Shown here: positions 1-8,806 of the stretch, in pieces
How positions within the stretch are numbered: position 1 is the first letter of the stretch
Layout: every line of letters begins with the position of its first letter
Origin: Sphingobacterium puteale
GTDB taxonomy: Bacteria > Bacteroidota > Bacteroidia > Sphingobacteriales > Sphingobacteriaceae
Direction: 5' to 3'
Assembly: GCF_003627955.1 (NCBI RefSeq)
Contig: NZ_RBWS01000008.1
Span: forward strand, 310,001-374,000
Length of the DNA stretch: 64,000 nt
The notes under the pieces: model-generated
Databases searched by the model: none
What the model saw: the letters and a program-made list of their open reading frames with translations, nothing else
Told to the model about the DNA's origin: nothing
Translations under genes and position numbers: made by a program

Positions 1-113
1 CATATGGAAGGGGTCTTTGGGCTCTTTCCATTACTTGTTATTAATAATAATTATTTTTTAATCGCTAGTACCTGTTTAGTGAGAGCGAAGGGCTAGCACA
101 ATTTAGTTTAAAA
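1..113. other. Non-coding left edge upstream of rplO
   Basis: In many bacteria rpmD (L30) directly precedes rplO, but none of the three forward frames here reads like an L30 C-terminus and all carry stops. The stretch is AT-rich after position 40. It may be the rplO leader or a promoter-bearing spacer; no confident -7/-33 pair was found. Confidence 0.4.
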
Positions 114-560
114 ATGAACTTAAGTAATTTAAAACCTGCAAAAGGTGCAGTAAAAAGTAGCAAACGTATTGGCCGTGGTACTGGTTCTGGTCGTGGTGGT
201 ACTTCTACACGTGGTCACAAAGGGGCTGGTTCTCGTTCAGGTCACTCTACGAAAATTGGTTTCGAAGGTGGTCAGATGCCTTTGCAACGTCGTGTACCTA
301 AATTTGGTTTCAAAAACATCAACCGTGTGGAGTACAATGGTGTCAACCTGGATACTTTGCAAGCGTTGATCGAGAAATTCAATTTGACAGCTGTAGATTT
401 CGATGCATTGAAAGCTCATGGATTAGTGTCTAAAAATGACAAAGTAAAAATCTTGGGGCGCGGTGAATTGAAAGCTAAAGTTGAAGTAACAGCGCACGCG
501 TTTACTGCTTCTGCTCAAAAAGCTATTGAAGCTGCAGGCGGTTCTATCGTTAAAATTTAA
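114..560 (+). CDS. rplO: 50S ribosomal protein L15 (uL15)
   Basis: Late-assembling protein of the large ribosomal subunit that contacts 23S rRNA. The N-terminal third is the usual Gly/Arg/Lys-rich extended tail (RGTGSGRGGTSTRGHKG). It is followed by the family signature GFEGGQMPLQRRVPKFGF near residues 50-67 and a C-terminal globular domain ending in AAGGSIVKI. Its 148 residues are normal for bacterial L15. The stop lies 3 nt before the secY start, so the two are co-transcribed and probably translationally coupled, as in most bacteria. Identification is secure. Confidence 0.98.
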   Translation: MNLSNLKPAKGAVKSSKRIGRGTGSGRGGTSTRGHKGAGSRSGHSTKIGFEGGQMPLQRRVPKFGFKNINRVEYNGVNLDTLQALIEKFNLTAVDFDALKAHGLVSKNDKVKILGRGELKAKVEVTAHAFTASAQKAIEAAGGSIVKI

Positions 561-563
561 TAA

Positions 564-1901
564 ATGAAGAAACTAATCACAACCTTAACCAATATTTGGA
601 AAATCGATGATTTACGTACGCGTATTCTAAATACCTTACTTTTTCTTTTGATTTACCGTATTGGATGTCACGTGGTATTACCAGGTGTAAATCCTCATGC
701 TTTGGCTTCCGGTCAAAAAGAGGGTTTATTGGGCTTATTGGATATGTTTGCGGGGGGATCATTCTCTCGTTCGGCTATCTTTGCTTTAGGGGTAATGCCA
801 TATATCTCGGCATCCATTGTTGTTCAATTGCTGGGCATCGCGGTTCCTTACTTCCAAAAGATGCAGAAAGAAGGGGAAAGTGGTCGTCAAAAAATGAATC
901 AGATTACTCGCTATTTAACATTAGGGATTACTTTGCTTCAGGCTTTTGCTTATGTACGTACTCAGATCGAGCCAAGTGCTAAAACAATCGCAGACCCATT
1001 GTTCACTATTCTGACTGCCATAGTTTTGACAGGCGGTACTTTATTTGTGATGTGGTTAGGAGAAAAAATTACGGATAAAGGTATCGGTAATGGTATTTCT
1101 TTGATCATCATGACTGGTATTATCGCTCAATTGCCAAGTGGTATCACTGCGGAATGGGTTTCTAGAATGGCGAAAGGTGGTGGTGGTCCAATTCCATTGT
1201 TGCTTGAATTTGTAGCTTTGTTCTTCGTCGTGATCTTTACGATCTTGATCGTACAGGGGGTTCGTAAGATTCCTGTACAATACGCAAAGAAAATTGTTGG
1301 AAACAAGCAAGTCGGTGGAGTACGTCAGTATATACCTTTAAAGGTAAATGCTGCAGGTGTAATGCCGATCATTTTTGCACAGGCGATCATGTTTGTGCCA
1401 ATGAGTTTAGGACAGTTCTTCCCAAATCTTCAGTCGGAATTTTTGACTTCGTTGAGTAACTATACTTCTGTAGCGTACAACGTGACTTTTGCGGTGTTAA
1501 TTATCGCATTTACTTTCTTCTATACAGCGATCATGGTTAATCCACAACAGATGTCAGATGACATGAAGAAAAACGGAGGTTTTGTTCCGGGTATTAAACC
1601 GGGATTGGAAACTAGTAATTTTATAGACCGCGTAATATCAAATATTACATTTCCAGGTGCAATTTTCTTAGCGATTATTGCTATTCTGCCTGCTATTGCA
1701 AGTTTGTTTGGTATTAATAATCAATTTGCACACTTCTACGGAGGTACGTCCTTATTGATTTTAGTGGGTGTGGTGTTGGATACTTTGCAACAGATCGAAT
1801 CTCATTTATTGATGCGTCATTACGATGGATTGATGAAAACAGGTCGTATTAAAGGTCGTTCGGCCGCGTCTGTTGAGGGAATGGATCATTCGGCAATTTA
1901 A
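564..1901 (+). CDS. secY: Preprotein translocase subunit SecY
   Basis: Channel-forming subunit of the SecYEG translocon in the inner membrane, needed for export and membrane insertion. The 445-residue protein shows about ten hydrophobic segments. An amphipathic N-terminus (IWKIDDLRTRILNTLL) precedes TM1, and GIGNGISLIIMTGI and MSDDMKKNGGFVPGIKPG are recognisable SecY signatures in the C-terminal half. The C-tail (GLMKTGRIKGRSAASVEG) is typical. It sits between rplO and map with very short gaps (3 and 9 nt). adk, which lies between secY and map in many Firmicutes, is absent here. Confidence 0.98.
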   Translation: MKKLITTLTNIWKIDDLRTRILNTLLFLLIYRIGCHVVLPGVNPHALASGQKEGLLGLLDMFAGGSFSRSAIFALGVMPYISASIVVQLLGIAVPYFQKMQKEGESGRQKMNQITRYLTLGITLLQAFAYVRTQIEPSAKTIADPLFTILTAIVLTGGTLFVMWLGEKITDKGIGNGISLIIMTGIIAQLPSGITAEWVSRMAKGGGGPIPLLLEFVALFFVVIFTILIVQGVRKIPVQYAKKIVGNKQVGGVRQYIPLKVNAAGVMPIIFAQAIMFVPMSLGQFFPNLQSEFLTSLSNYTSVAYNVTFAVLIIAFTFFYTAIMVNPQQMSDDMKKNGGFVPGIKPGLETSNFIDRVISNITFPGAIFLAIIAILPAIASLFGINNQFAHFYGGTSLLILVGVVLDTLQQIESHLLMRHYDGLMKTGRIKGRSAASVEGMDHSAI

Positions 1902-1910
1902 TTTCTTTAG

Positions 1911-2693
1911 ATGTCTAAAGTATTTTATAAGTCAGCAGATGATATAGAGCAATTGCGGAAGTCAGCAGATGTGCTTTCGCAATTGCTTGGTGAAATCGCA
2001 AAAGTGATTAAACCTGGGGTAAAAACTATATCTCTTGATAAATTAGCTTATGAGTATATTCATGATAATGGCGGTACGCCGGCGTTCTTAAATTACCATG
2101 GATTTCCATACTCTTTGTGTATCTCTGTCAACGATCAGATTGTGCACGGTTTTCCCAGCGATTATGAAATTAAAGATGGTGATCTTGTTTCAGTCGACGG
2201 GGGGGTCAATTTGAACGGTTTTATCAGTGATTCAGCTTACACTTTCGGTGTCGGTGAGATTTCTGAGGAAGCCCAATTGTTGTTGGATGTCACAAAGGAA
2301 TCATTGTACAAAGGTGTTGAACAGGCTGTGGCCGGTAAACGTGTTGGGGATATTTCCTCTGCAGTCCAAGAGTACGTGAGCAAATTCGGTTTTGGAATTG
2401 TGCGCGAATTGGTCGGACATGGCGTTGGATATCATTTACATGAAAAACCAGAAGTTCCAAATTATGGAAAACGTGGTGCAGGCCCGAAGTTGGAAGAAGG
2501 TTTGGTTATTTGTATCGAGCCGATGATCAATGCGGGACGTGCGGGTGTTCGTTTTTGGGACGATGGTTGGACAGTAAGTACAGTAGATGGGAAATTATCG
2601 GCGCACTTCGAACAGATGGTTGCTATCCGAAAAGGAGAACCAGATGTGTTGCTGACATTCGAACATGTAGAGAAAGTTTTGAGTAAAAAGTAG
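1911..2693 (+). CDS. map: Type I methionine aminopeptidase
   Basis: Cytosolic metallopeptidase that removes the initiator Met from nascent proteins. The five metal ligands of the pita-bread fold are visible: two Asp in VDGGVNLNGFISDSAYTF, His in VGHGVGYHLHEKP, Glu in CIEPMI and Glu in HFEQMV. At 260 residues it is a type Ia enzyme without an N-terminal zinc finger. It starts 9 nt after secY. The 74-nt gap to infA contains a good Bacteroidota-type promoter that begins right at the map stop codon, so infA and downstream genes can be transcribed separately. Confidence 0.97.
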   Translation: MSKVFYKSADDIEQLRKSADVLSQLLGEIAKVIKPGVKTISLDKLAYEYIHDNGGTPAFLNYHGFPYSLCISVNDQIVHGFPSDYEIKDGDLVSVDGGVNLNGFISDSAYTFGVGEISEEAQLLLDVTKESLYKGVEQAVAGKRVGDISSAVQEYVSKFGFGIVRELVGHGVGYHLHEKPEVPNYGKRGAGPKLEEGLVICIEPMINAGRAGVRFWDDGWTVSTVDGKLSAHFEQMVAIRKGEPDVLLTFEHVEKVLSKK

Positions 2694-2723
2694 TTGGTTT
2701 TCAATTATTTTTATTTATCTTTG
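2694..2723 (+). promoter_or_regulatory. Bacteroidota-type promoter for infA
   Basis: TTG at 2694-2696, a 19-nt spacer and TATCTTTG at 2716-2723 match the -33/-7 consensus (TTG, TAnnTTTG) of this phylum. It lies 45 nt before the infA start, directly after the map stop codon. Confidence 0.65.
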
Positions 2724-2767
2724 CACTCCTGTTCGCAGGCTTTTAAATTAAATTTAATCGAGAATAT

Positions 2768-2986
2768 ATGGCTAAACAAGCCTCAATAGAACAAGACGGT
2801 ATAATTAGAGAGGCACTTTCTAATGCTATGTTTAGGGTAGAATTGGAAAATGGGCATGAAATCATTGCCCATATTTCTGGTAAAATGCGTATGCACTATA
2901 TCAAAATTTTACCTGGGGATAAAGTTAAATTGGAAATGTCTCCGTATGATTTGACTAAGGGAAGGATTACTTACCGCTATAAATAG
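2768..2986 (+). CDS. infA: Translation initiation factor IF-1
   Basis: Small OB-fold protein that occupies the A site of the 30S subunit during initiation. The 72-residue sequence aligns by eye with IF-1 throughout: [38 protein letters not shown] and the C-terminal [11 protein letters not shown]. It lies between map and rpmJ, the usual place in this phylum, and has its own likely promoter upstream. Confidence 0.98.
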   Translation: MAKQASIEQDGIIREALSNAMFRVELENGHEIIAHISGKMRMHYIKILPGDKVKLEMSPYDLTKGRITYRYK

Positions 2987-3031
2987 TCGTAAGCCCTTTA
3001 ATTAGCGCAAGCTTTTGAAAAAATAAATATC

Positions 3032-3148
3032 ATGAAAGTAAGAGCATCAATAAAAAAACGTAGCGCGGACTGTAAGATCATCCGTCGTAAAGGTAAAGTT
3101 TTTGTAATCAACAAAAAGAACCCGAAGTTTAAACAACGTCAGGGTTAA
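3032..3148 (+). CDS. rpmJ: 50S ribosomal protein L36 (bL36), zinc-free form
   Basis: Very small 38-residue protein beginning [20 protein letters not shown] and ending NPKFKQRQG, located between infA and rpsM. In zinc-binding L36 a Cys3His set (C11, C14, C27, H33) holds a ribbon. Here only C14 remains, with Ser11, Asn27 and Lys33 in the other places, so this is a C-minus form that should not bind zinc. Such paralogs are known in other bacteria. Whether a zinc-binding copy exists elsewhere in the genome cannot be told from this window. Confidence 0.95.
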   Translation: MKVRASIKKRSADCKIIRRKGKVFVINKKNPKFKQRQG

Positions 3149-3176
3149 TTCATTAAAAATAATAGCTTAATATTAT

Positions 3177-3554
3177 ATGGCAAGGATAGCAGGTATTGAT
3201 TTACCTAAAAACAAAAGAGGTGTGATCGGCCTTACCTATATTTTTGGTATCGGTCGTACAAGAGCTCAATATATCTTGGAAAAAGCTGGTATCAGCGAAG
3301 ATGTGAAGGTACAAGAGTGGAATGATGAACAATTGGCAGCAATTCGTAGCATCATCAACGATGAATTGAAAGTAGAAGGTGCATTGCGTTCAGAAATCCA
3401 ATTGAACATCAAACGTTTAATGGATATCGGTTGTTACCGTGGATTGCGTCACCGTAAACACTTACCGGTTCGTGGTCAACGTACTAAAAACAACTCACGT
3501 ACTCGTAAAGGTAAACGTAAGACAGTTGCAAACAAGAAAAAAGCTACTAAATAA
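3177..3554 (+). CDS. rpsM: 30S ribosomal protein S13 (uS13)
   Basis: Small-subunit head protein contacting the P-site tRNA and the L5/5S bridge. The start [19 protein letters not shown], the helix-turn region [19 protein letters not shown], the [19 protein letters not shown] motif and the basic C-terminal tail ([20 protein letters not shown]) are diagnostic. Its 125 residues are normal. It opens the alpha-type segment rpsM, rpsK, rpsD, rpoA, rplQ and stops 10 nt before rpsK. Confidence 0.98.
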   Translation: MARIAGIDLPKNKRGVIGLTYIFGIGRTRAQYILEKAGISEDVKVQEWNDEQLAAIRSIINDELKVEGALRSEIQLNIKRLMDIGCYRGLRHRKHLPVRGQRTKNNSRTRKGKRKTVANKKKATK

Positions 3555-3564
3555 TAAATAAGAA

Positions 3565-3954
3565 ATGGCTAAAACTAAAAAAGCTGCAAAAAAGCGTATC
3601 GTTGTTATCGAACCTGTTGGTCAGGCTCACATTAACGCAACGTTTAACAATATCATTGTAACTTTGACTAATAACCAAGGACAAACTATTTCTTGGTCTA
3701 GTGCCGGTAAAATGGGGTTCCGTGGTTCAAAAAAGAATACTCCATATGCTGCTGGTCAAGCTGCGCAAGACTGTGGAAAAGTTGCTCATGACTTGGGCTT
3801 ACGCAAAGTTGAAGTGTTTGTTAAAGGACCTGGTGCTGGTCGCGAATCTGCAATCAGAACATTACAAACTGTAGGAATCGATGTGACTACTATTAAAGAT
3901 ATCACACCACTTCCTCACAACGGTTGTCGTCCTCCAAAACGCAGAAGAGTTTAA
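3565..3954 (+). CDS. rpsK: 30S ribosomal protein S11 (uS11)
   Basis: Platform protein of the 30S subunit near the mRNA exit. The 129-residue sequence carries the S11 core ([19 protein letters not shown]), [16 protein letters not shown], and the C-terminal [13 protein letters not shown]. The N-terminus is a short Lys/Ala-rich tail ([11 protein letters not shown]). It follows rpsM by 10 nt. The 60-nt gap to rpsD contains a small possible hairpin around TCGGCTATAGGCTGA but no strong signal. Confidence 0.98.
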   Translation: MAKTKKAAKKRIVVIEPVGQAHINATFNNIIVTLTNNQGQTISWSSAGKMGFRGSKKNTPYAAGQAAQDCGKVAHDLGLRKVEVFVKGPGAGRESAIRTLQTVGIDVTTIKDITPLPHNGCRPPKRRRV

Positions 3955-4014
3955 TTAATTTAAAGATAAGATTCATCGGCTATAGGCTGATAGATACTTT
4001 AATTGTAAAAGAAA

Positions 4015-4623
4015 ATGGCTAGATATACAGGACCTAAGTCCAAAATTGCCCGTAAATTTAGAGAGCCGATCTTCGGCCCTGATAAAGCGTTAGAAAAGAA
4101 AAATTACCCTCCTGGACAACACGGAGCTTCTAAACGCAGAGGTAAACAATCTGAATATGCTATTCAGTTGTTAGAAAAACAAAAAGCAAAATACACTTAC
4201 GGTGTATTAGAGCGTCAATTCGCAAACCTATTTGTTAAAGCTTCCTCTAAACAAGGTATTACAGGCGAGATCTTCTTGAAATTATTAGAAGCTCGCTTGG
4301 ACAACGTAGTTTACCGTTTAGGTATCGCTACATCTCGTGCCGCTGCTCGTCAGTTGGTATCTCACAAACACATTACTGTTAACGGAAGTGTTGTTAACAT
4401 TCCATCATATAGCTTGCGTCCAGGTGACGTTGTAGCAGTTCGTGAACGTTCTCAAACTCTTGAAGCCATCACAAATTCAGTTGCAGGTCGTACTGTAAAC
4501 AAATTTTCTTGGTTAGAGTGGAATGCGAAAGAATTGACAGGTACTTTCTTAAGCTATCCAGAAAGATCTGATATTCCTGAAAACATCAAAGAGAACTTAA
4601 TCGTTGAGTTATACTCTAAATAA
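4015..4623 (+). CDS. rpsD: 30S ribosomal protein S4 (uS4)
   Basis: Primary 16S rRNA binding protein that nucleates 30S assembly. The N-terminal region ([17 protein letters not shown]) lacks the Cys cluster that binds zinc in some S4 proteins, so this is the C-minus form. Residues ~95-155 form the S4 RNA-binding domain with [19 protein letters not shown] and [16 protein letters not shown]. Length 202 is typical. It precedes rpoA by 96 nt; that gap carries two copies of the 8-nt palindrome TATGCATA/TATGCATC flanking a C/G-rich centre, a possible mRNA structure. Confidence 0.98.
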   Translation: MARYTGPKSKIARKFREPIFGPDKALEKKNYPPGQHGASKRRGKQSEYAIQLLEKQKAKYTYGVLERQFANLFVKASSKQGITGEIFLKLLEARLDNVVYRLGIATSRAAARQLVSHKHITVNGSVVNIPSYSLRPGDVVAVRERSQTLEAITNSVAGRTVNKFSWLEWNAKELTGTFLSYPERSDIPENIKENLIVELYSK

Positions 4624-4719
4624 TAAATAAAATAGAAGTATGCATAGTCCATTTTTGGGGTATGCATCTTTCTGTTGTATTACAATTATTATTACAAATA
4701 AAACATTAAAAGAAAATAA

Positions 4720-5712
4720 ATGGCAATTTTAGCATTTCAAAGACCGGATAAAGTTATCATGCAAAAATCTACGGATTTTGATGGTACGTTTGAATTTCGT
4801 CCATTGGAGCCTGGTTTTGGTGTAACCATTGGTAATGCTTTGCGCCGTATTCTATTGTCCTCGTTAGAAGGATATGCAATTACGTCGATAAGGTTTTCTG
4901 GCGTTTCGCACGAATTTTCAACGATCAAAGGTGTTGTTGAAGACGTAACTGAGATTATCTTGAACTTGAAACAGATCCGTTTCAAAAAAACAGGTGAGAT
5001 TGGCGACAACGAAAAGGTATTTGTAGTAATCAATGGTCAAGAGCAATTCTTAGCTGGTGATATCACAAAATTCTCTAATAACTTTACTGTCTTAAATCCA
5101 GACTTAGTAATCTGTAACATGGATAACGCAGTGACAATTGAATTGGAATTGAGTATTGCTAAAGGTCGTGGATATGTAAATGCAGATGAGAATAAAGTGA
5201 CTGACGCGCCAGTAGGTGTTATCGCTATCGATTCGATCTTTACTCCGATCAAGAATGTTAAATATACCATTGAGAATTACCGTGTAGAGCAAAAAACTGA
5301 CTACGAGAAATTGTTGTTGGACATTTCTACAGATGGCTCAATTCACCCCGAAGAAGCTTTGAAAGAGGCTGCTAAGATCTTAATTCAACACTTTATCTTA
5401 TTCTCCGATGAGAATATGCTTCTTGAGTCTCAAACAAAAGAAGAAACTAAAGTTGTCGATGAGGAGATCTTGCACATGCGTAAGATTCTGAAAACGGAAT
5501 TAGTGGATCTTGACCTTTCAGTGCGTGCATTGAATTGTTTGAAAGCTGCTGATATTCGTACGTTAGCTGAGTTGGTAACTTACGACGTAGCTGATATGTT
5601 GAAATTCAGAAACTTCGGTAAAAAATCGTTAAGCGAAATCCAGGAATTGGTTAAATCTAAAGGTTTATCATTCGGAATGAACTTAGCGAAATATAAATTA
5701 GACGAAGAATAA
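4720..5712 (+). CDS. rpoA: DNA-directed RNA polymerase subunit alpha
   Basis: Scaffold subunit on which beta and beta-prime assemble. The N-terminal dimerisation/assembly domain spans about residues 1-235 ([17 protein letters not shown] near 40-56). A flexible, acidic linker follows ([13 protein letters not shown]). The C-terminal domain at ~255-325 has two helix-hairpin-helix elements ([32 protein letters not shown]) that bind UP-element DNA and activators. At 330 residues it is of normal size. It is co-directional with rpsD and rplQ. Confidence 0.98.
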   Translation: MAILAFQRPDKVIMQKSTDFDGTFEFRPLEPGFGVTIGNALRRILLSSLEGYAITSIRFSGVSHEFSTIKGVVEDVTEIILNLKQIRFKKTGEIGDNEKVFVVINGQEQFLAGDITKFSNNFTVLNPDLVICNMDNAVTIELELSIAKGRGYVNADENKVTDAPVGVIAIDSIFTPIKNVKYTIENYRVEQKTDYEKLLLDISTDGSIHPEEALKEAAKILIQHFILFSDENMLLESQTKEETKVVDEEILHMRKILKTELVDLDLSVRALNCLKAADIRTLAELVTYDVADMLKFRNFGKKSLSEIQELVKSKGLSFGMNLAKYKLDEE

Positions 5713-5729
5713 TAATTTATTAAGCGACC

Positions 5730-5826
5730 ACTATATGTAATTCCTCTTGACATGGATTGCGGGATAAGATGAGCATTGCTTTTAAAAGTCTAGCAATCTA
5801 GTTAAAACAAGAACGGTATATATAGT
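5730..5826 (+). promoter_or_regulatory. Candidate structured mRNA leader before rplQ
   Basis: The 128-nt rpoA-rplQ spacer contains three co-linear nested pairings: 5730-5736 with 5820-5826 (ACTATAT/ATATAGT), 5745-5749 with 5808-5812 (TCTTG/CAAGA), and 5754-5760 with 5793-5799 (GGATTGC/GCAATCT, one G-U). A second ATTGC at 5775-5779 could compete for the same GCAAT. This resembles an autoregulatory r-protein leader, but pairing is only inferred by eye. Confidence 0.35.
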
Positions 5827-5840
5827 ATAATAAAATCAAA

Positions 5841-6347
5841 ATGAGACACGGAAAAAAAGTAAATCACTTAGGCCGTACGGATAGCCATAGAAAAGCAATG
5901 TTGGCTAACATGGCAACATCATTAATCCTACACAAACGTATCACTACGACTTTAGCTAAAGCTAAAGCATTGCGTACATACGTTGAGCCTTTGATTACTA
6001 AATCTAAAAACGACACAACACACTCTCGTCGTACAGTATTCGCTTACTTAAAAGATAAAGACGCAGTTTCTATCTTGTTCCGCGAAATTTCTGAAAAAGT
6101 GGCTAACCGTCCAGGTGGTTACACCCGTATCATCAAAATGGAAAACCGTTTGGGTGATAACGCAGAAATGGCTTTCATCGAGCTAGTTGATTACAACGAA
6201 ATCTACGGTAAAAAAGCTGCTGCTGCTGAGAAAAAAGCTACTCGTCGTCGTGGTGGTGCTAAAAAAGCTGCTGCTCCTGCTGAGACTGAAGCTCCTGCTG
6301 AAGTAAAAGCTGAAGTAGAAGGTGAAGAAAAAGTTGACGGAGAATAA
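5841..6347 (+). CDS. rplQ: 50S ribosomal protein L17 (bL17)
   Basis: Large-subunit protein near the polypeptide exit tunnel. Residues 1-~118 are canonical L17 ([69 protein letters not shown]). The last ~45 residues are a low-complexity Ala/Lys then Glu-rich tail, making the protein 168 residues against about 120-130 in many bacteria. Such acidic/alanine tails are common on Bacteroidota ribosomal proteins. It is the last gene of the ribosomal cluster and is followed by a strong terminator. Confidence 0.98.
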   Translation: MRHGKKVNHLGRTDSHRKAMLANMATSLILHKRITTTLAKAKALRTYVEPLITKSKNDTTHSRRTVFAYLKDKDAVSILFREISEKVANRPGGYTRIIKMENRLGDNAEMAFIELVDYNEIYGKKAAAAEKKATRRRGGAKKAAAPAETEAPAEVKAEVEGEEKVDGE

Positions 6348-6367
6348 TATTGATCCCGTTACAAATA

Positions 6368-6400
6368 AAAAAGTCCTCTTTTTAAGAGGACTTTTTTTAT
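6368..6400 (+). terminator. Intrinsic terminator after rplQ
   Basis: Perfect 13-bp stem (AAAAAGTCCTCTT at 6368-6380 with AAGAGGACTTTTT at 6384-6396), 3-nt loop, then a T-run. It closes the ribosomal protein operon. Confidence 0.92.
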
Positions 6401-6429
6401 TTTATGACCATTCCTACCGTTTTAACTGA

Positions 6430-6437
6430 TATATTTG
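6430..6437 (+). promoter_or_regulatory. Possible -7 box for the argD block
   Basis: TATATTTG fits TAnnTTTG, 67 nt before the argD start and after the rplQ terminator. No TTG is seen at a proper -33 distance, so this is a partial match. No leader ORF comparable to that upstream of the argG block fits in the short 5' region. Confidence 0.35.
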
Positions 6438-6504
6438 TAATGCTAAAATCTGATAGCTTTTTCTATTACTAGCTATTTCGTTTATCAATCTATAATTCAT
6501 TAAG

Positions 6505-7650
6505 ATGAAACCATTTGATGTTTATCCCATTAATCCCATTAACATAGTTAAAGCTAATGGATCTACGGTGTGGGATGCCGAAGGAAATGCTTATTTGGAC
6601 TTGTATGGTGGCCATGCCGTGATATCGATCGGACACACGCATCCACGTTATGTACAACGTATTACAGAACAGTTGAATCGTATCGGATTCTATTCTAATT
6701 CTGTTGAAATTCCAATTCAGCGTGAACTTGCGCGATTGCTTGGCGAAGTATCTGGTAAGGTTGATTATGACTTATTCCTTTGTAATTCGGGCGCAGAAGC
6801 GAATGAAAATGCTTTGAAGCTTGCTTCTTTCTATAATAAGAGAAAAAAAGTAATCGCGTTCTCTAAATCGTTTCATGGTAGAACATCGCTGGCTGTAGCT
6901 GCGACCGACAATCCAAGTATTGTTGCGCCTGTCAATGAGACTGACAACGTCGTTTTTCTTCCGTTCAATGATGGGGAAGCACTAAAGGATGCATTTTCAG
7001 CTTATGGCACAGAAATTTCTTCTGTTATTATCGAAAGTATTCAGGGCGTTGGTGGAATTAGAGAAGCGTCCGTTACCTTTCTTCAATTGATCCGCTCACT
7101 TTGCGACCAATATAATGCGGTATTTATTGCGGATGAGGTGCAATGCGGCTATGGTCGGACAGGTTTGTTCTATGCGCAGGATTATTCTGGAGTAGATGCG
7201 GATATTTATACCATGGCCAAAGGGATGGGAAATGGTTTTCCTATCGGGGCAATAAGTATCTCTCCTAAGTTTAAAGCTTCCCACGGTAGTTTAGGGACAA
7301 CCTTTGGTGGCAACCATTTGGCCTGTGCAGCGGCTTTGGCTGTTTTGGAGGTCATTCAACAAGATCGTTTGATGGAGAATGCGAATGCTGTAGGACAGTA
7401 TCTCATTGACGAATTAAAGCGAATTGAAGAGATCGTAGAAGTGAGAGGAAGGGGATTGATGATCGGAATCGAGCTTCCTGCATCTTTGGGACATGTAAAG
7501 AAAGATCTTTTGTTAAAGAATCGTATTTTTACGGGGGAGGCTAAACCTTATGTTATTCGATTGCTTCCAGCATTGAATATTACAAAAGAACATGCTGATC
7601 AATTTTTATTGGCATTAAAAGAACATATAAAGGCGGCTGTAGTCGCTTAA
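6505..7650 (+). CDS. argD: Acyl-ornithine aminotransferase, class III PLP enzyme
   Basis: Transfers the amino group from glutamate to N-acyl-glutamate semialdehyde, giving N-acyl-ornithine in arginine synthesis. Class III aminotransferase hallmarks are present: FLCNSGAEANENALKLA around residues 91-107, the FIADEVQCGYGRTG block with Asp210, and the PLP lysine K239 in YTMAKGMGNGFPIG. It is 381 residues. First gene of the block argD-argF'-argB-proC-argE; a 140-nt gap without evident signals separates it from argF'. Whether the acyl group is acetyl or succinyl depends on the upstream acyltransferase and cannot be read from this gene. Confidence 0.93.
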   Translation: MKPFDVYPINPINIVKANGSTVWDAEGNAYLDLYGGHAVISIGHTHPRYVQRITEQLNRIGFYSNSVEIPIQRELARLLGEVSGKVDYDLFLCNSGAEANENALKLASFYNKRKKVIAFSKSFHGRTSLAVAATDNPSIVAPVNETDNVVFLPFNDGEALKDAFSAYGTEISSVIIESIQGVGGIREASVTFLQLIRSLCDQYNAVFIADEVQCGYGRTGLFYAQDYSGVDADIYTMAKGMGNGFPIGAISISPKFKASHGSLGTTFGGNHLACAAALAVLEVIQQDRLMENANAVGQYLIDELKRIEEIVEVRGRGLMIGIELPASLGHVKKDLLLKNRIFTGEAKPYVIRLLPALNITKEHADQFLLALKEHIKAAVVA

Positions 7651-7790
7651 CGATAATTAGATGAAATAATAAGGGTGACTTCCTCCTGTAAGGTGGAATC
7701 TATCTGAATTGTTTCTTCAGCATAAATAAACAAAGCGGGTAGCACAAAGCATTGTGTCCTAGAAAAGGCTCGCATAAATGATTTATATAG

Positions 7791-8753
7791 ATGAAAAAGT
7801 TTTTCTCTGTAAAAGACGTATCCAGTGTAGCAGACGTTGTCCAAGAGGCGTTAGCGCTAAAAGCGGCACCTTATGATAATCAAGATCTTGGTAAACATAA
7901 GACCTTGGGTCTTGTATTTTTGAACCCTAGTTTGCGTACACGTCTGAGTACCCAAAAAGCGGCGATGAACTTGGGTATGAATGTGATGGTTATGAACATG
8001 GACAAGGATGGCTGGGCGTTGGAGACACAGGATGGTGTCGTGATGAACGGCAGTACTGTTGAACATATCCGTGAGGCAGCAGCCGTCATGGGTGAATATT
8101 GTGATATCCTTGGCTTACGGTCTTTTCCGAAGTTAAAAGATCGAGAAGAAGATTACAGTGAGGATCTATTCAACAAATTTATTAAATATTGTGGTGTACC
8201 TGTTGTTTCGCTTGAAAGTGCAACACGCCATCCATTACAAAGTTTAACGGATATCATAACGATCACTGAACATAAGAAGACGGCGAAACCAAAGGTTGTA
8301 TTGGCTTGGGCTCCGCATGTGAAAGCTTTGCCACAAGCTGTGCCGAATTCCTTTGCAGAGTGGATGTGTAAGGCACAAGAAGAAGGACTTGTCGAGTTTA
8401 CTATCGCGCAACCTATGGGTTATGAACTGAGCAAGGATTTTACAAAAGGAGCGACAATTTCAACAAATCTAAATGAAAGTCTGAAAGACGCTGATTTTGT
8501 TTATGTGAAAAACTGGTCATCCTATCAGGAGTATGGCGAGGTATATACGGTAGATGAGGATTGGATGATGGATAACGAGAAACTGTCTTTGACAAATGAT
8601 GCGAAGGTCATGCATTGTTTGCCTGTAAGGCGGGATCTGGAGTTGTCATCCGAGATTTTGGATGGACCAAACTCCTTGGTGATTAAGGAAGCAAGTAATC
8701 GTGTCTGGGCGGCGCAGGTTGTTTTAAAACGAATGCTGGAAGATCTAGTCTAA
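7791..8753 (+). CDS. argF': N-acyl-ornithine carbamoyltransferase (SOTCase/AOTCase family)
   Basis: Carbamoylates N-succinyl- or N-acetyl-ornithine to the acyl-citrulline, replacing the usual OTCase step. It aligns by eye to the Bacteroides fragilis enzyme over its whole 320 residues. Shared features are the carbamoyl-phosphate loop SLRTRLSTQKAA (47-58), SATRHPLQSL, TWAPH-like AWAPHVKALPQAVPNSFAEW, and MHCLPVRRD. From published mutagenesis as I recall it, Pro90 marks the succinyl-ornithine enzyme and Glu92 of the Xanthomonas protein marks the acetyl form. Here the equivalent residue is Val90 (GSTVEH), which is neither. Val was among the substitutions that shifted the Xanthomonas enzyme toward succinyl-ornithine. 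Confidence 0.93.
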   Translation: MKKFFSVKDVSSVADVVQEALALKAAPYDNQDLGKHKTLGLVFLNPSLRTRLSTQKAAMNLGMNVMVMNMDKDGWALETQDGVVMNGSTVEHIREAAAVMGEYCDILGLRSFPKLKDREEDYSEDLFNKFIKYCGVPVVSLESATRHPLQSLTDIITITEHKKTAKPKVVLAWAPHVKALPQAVPNSFAEWMCKAQEEGLVEFTIAQPMGYELSKDFTKGATISTNLNESLKDADFVYVKNWSSYQEYGEVYTVDEDWMMDNEKLSLTNDAKVMHCLPVRRDLELSSEILDGPNSLVIKEASNRVWAAQVVLKRMLEDLV

Positions 8754-8806
8754 GAACGGTCTTTTTGATTATTGAGAAACTATTTTTATTTGGGAAAAGT
8801 TGCGTA

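Noticed and set aside
1..113. 3' end of rpmD before rplO
   Set aside because: None of the forward frames resembles the L30 C-terminus; the segment looks non-coding.
7647..7844. Minus-strand frame between argD and argF'
   Set aside because: Lies antisense across the argD-argF' junction and into argF'; no motif, unlikely protein.
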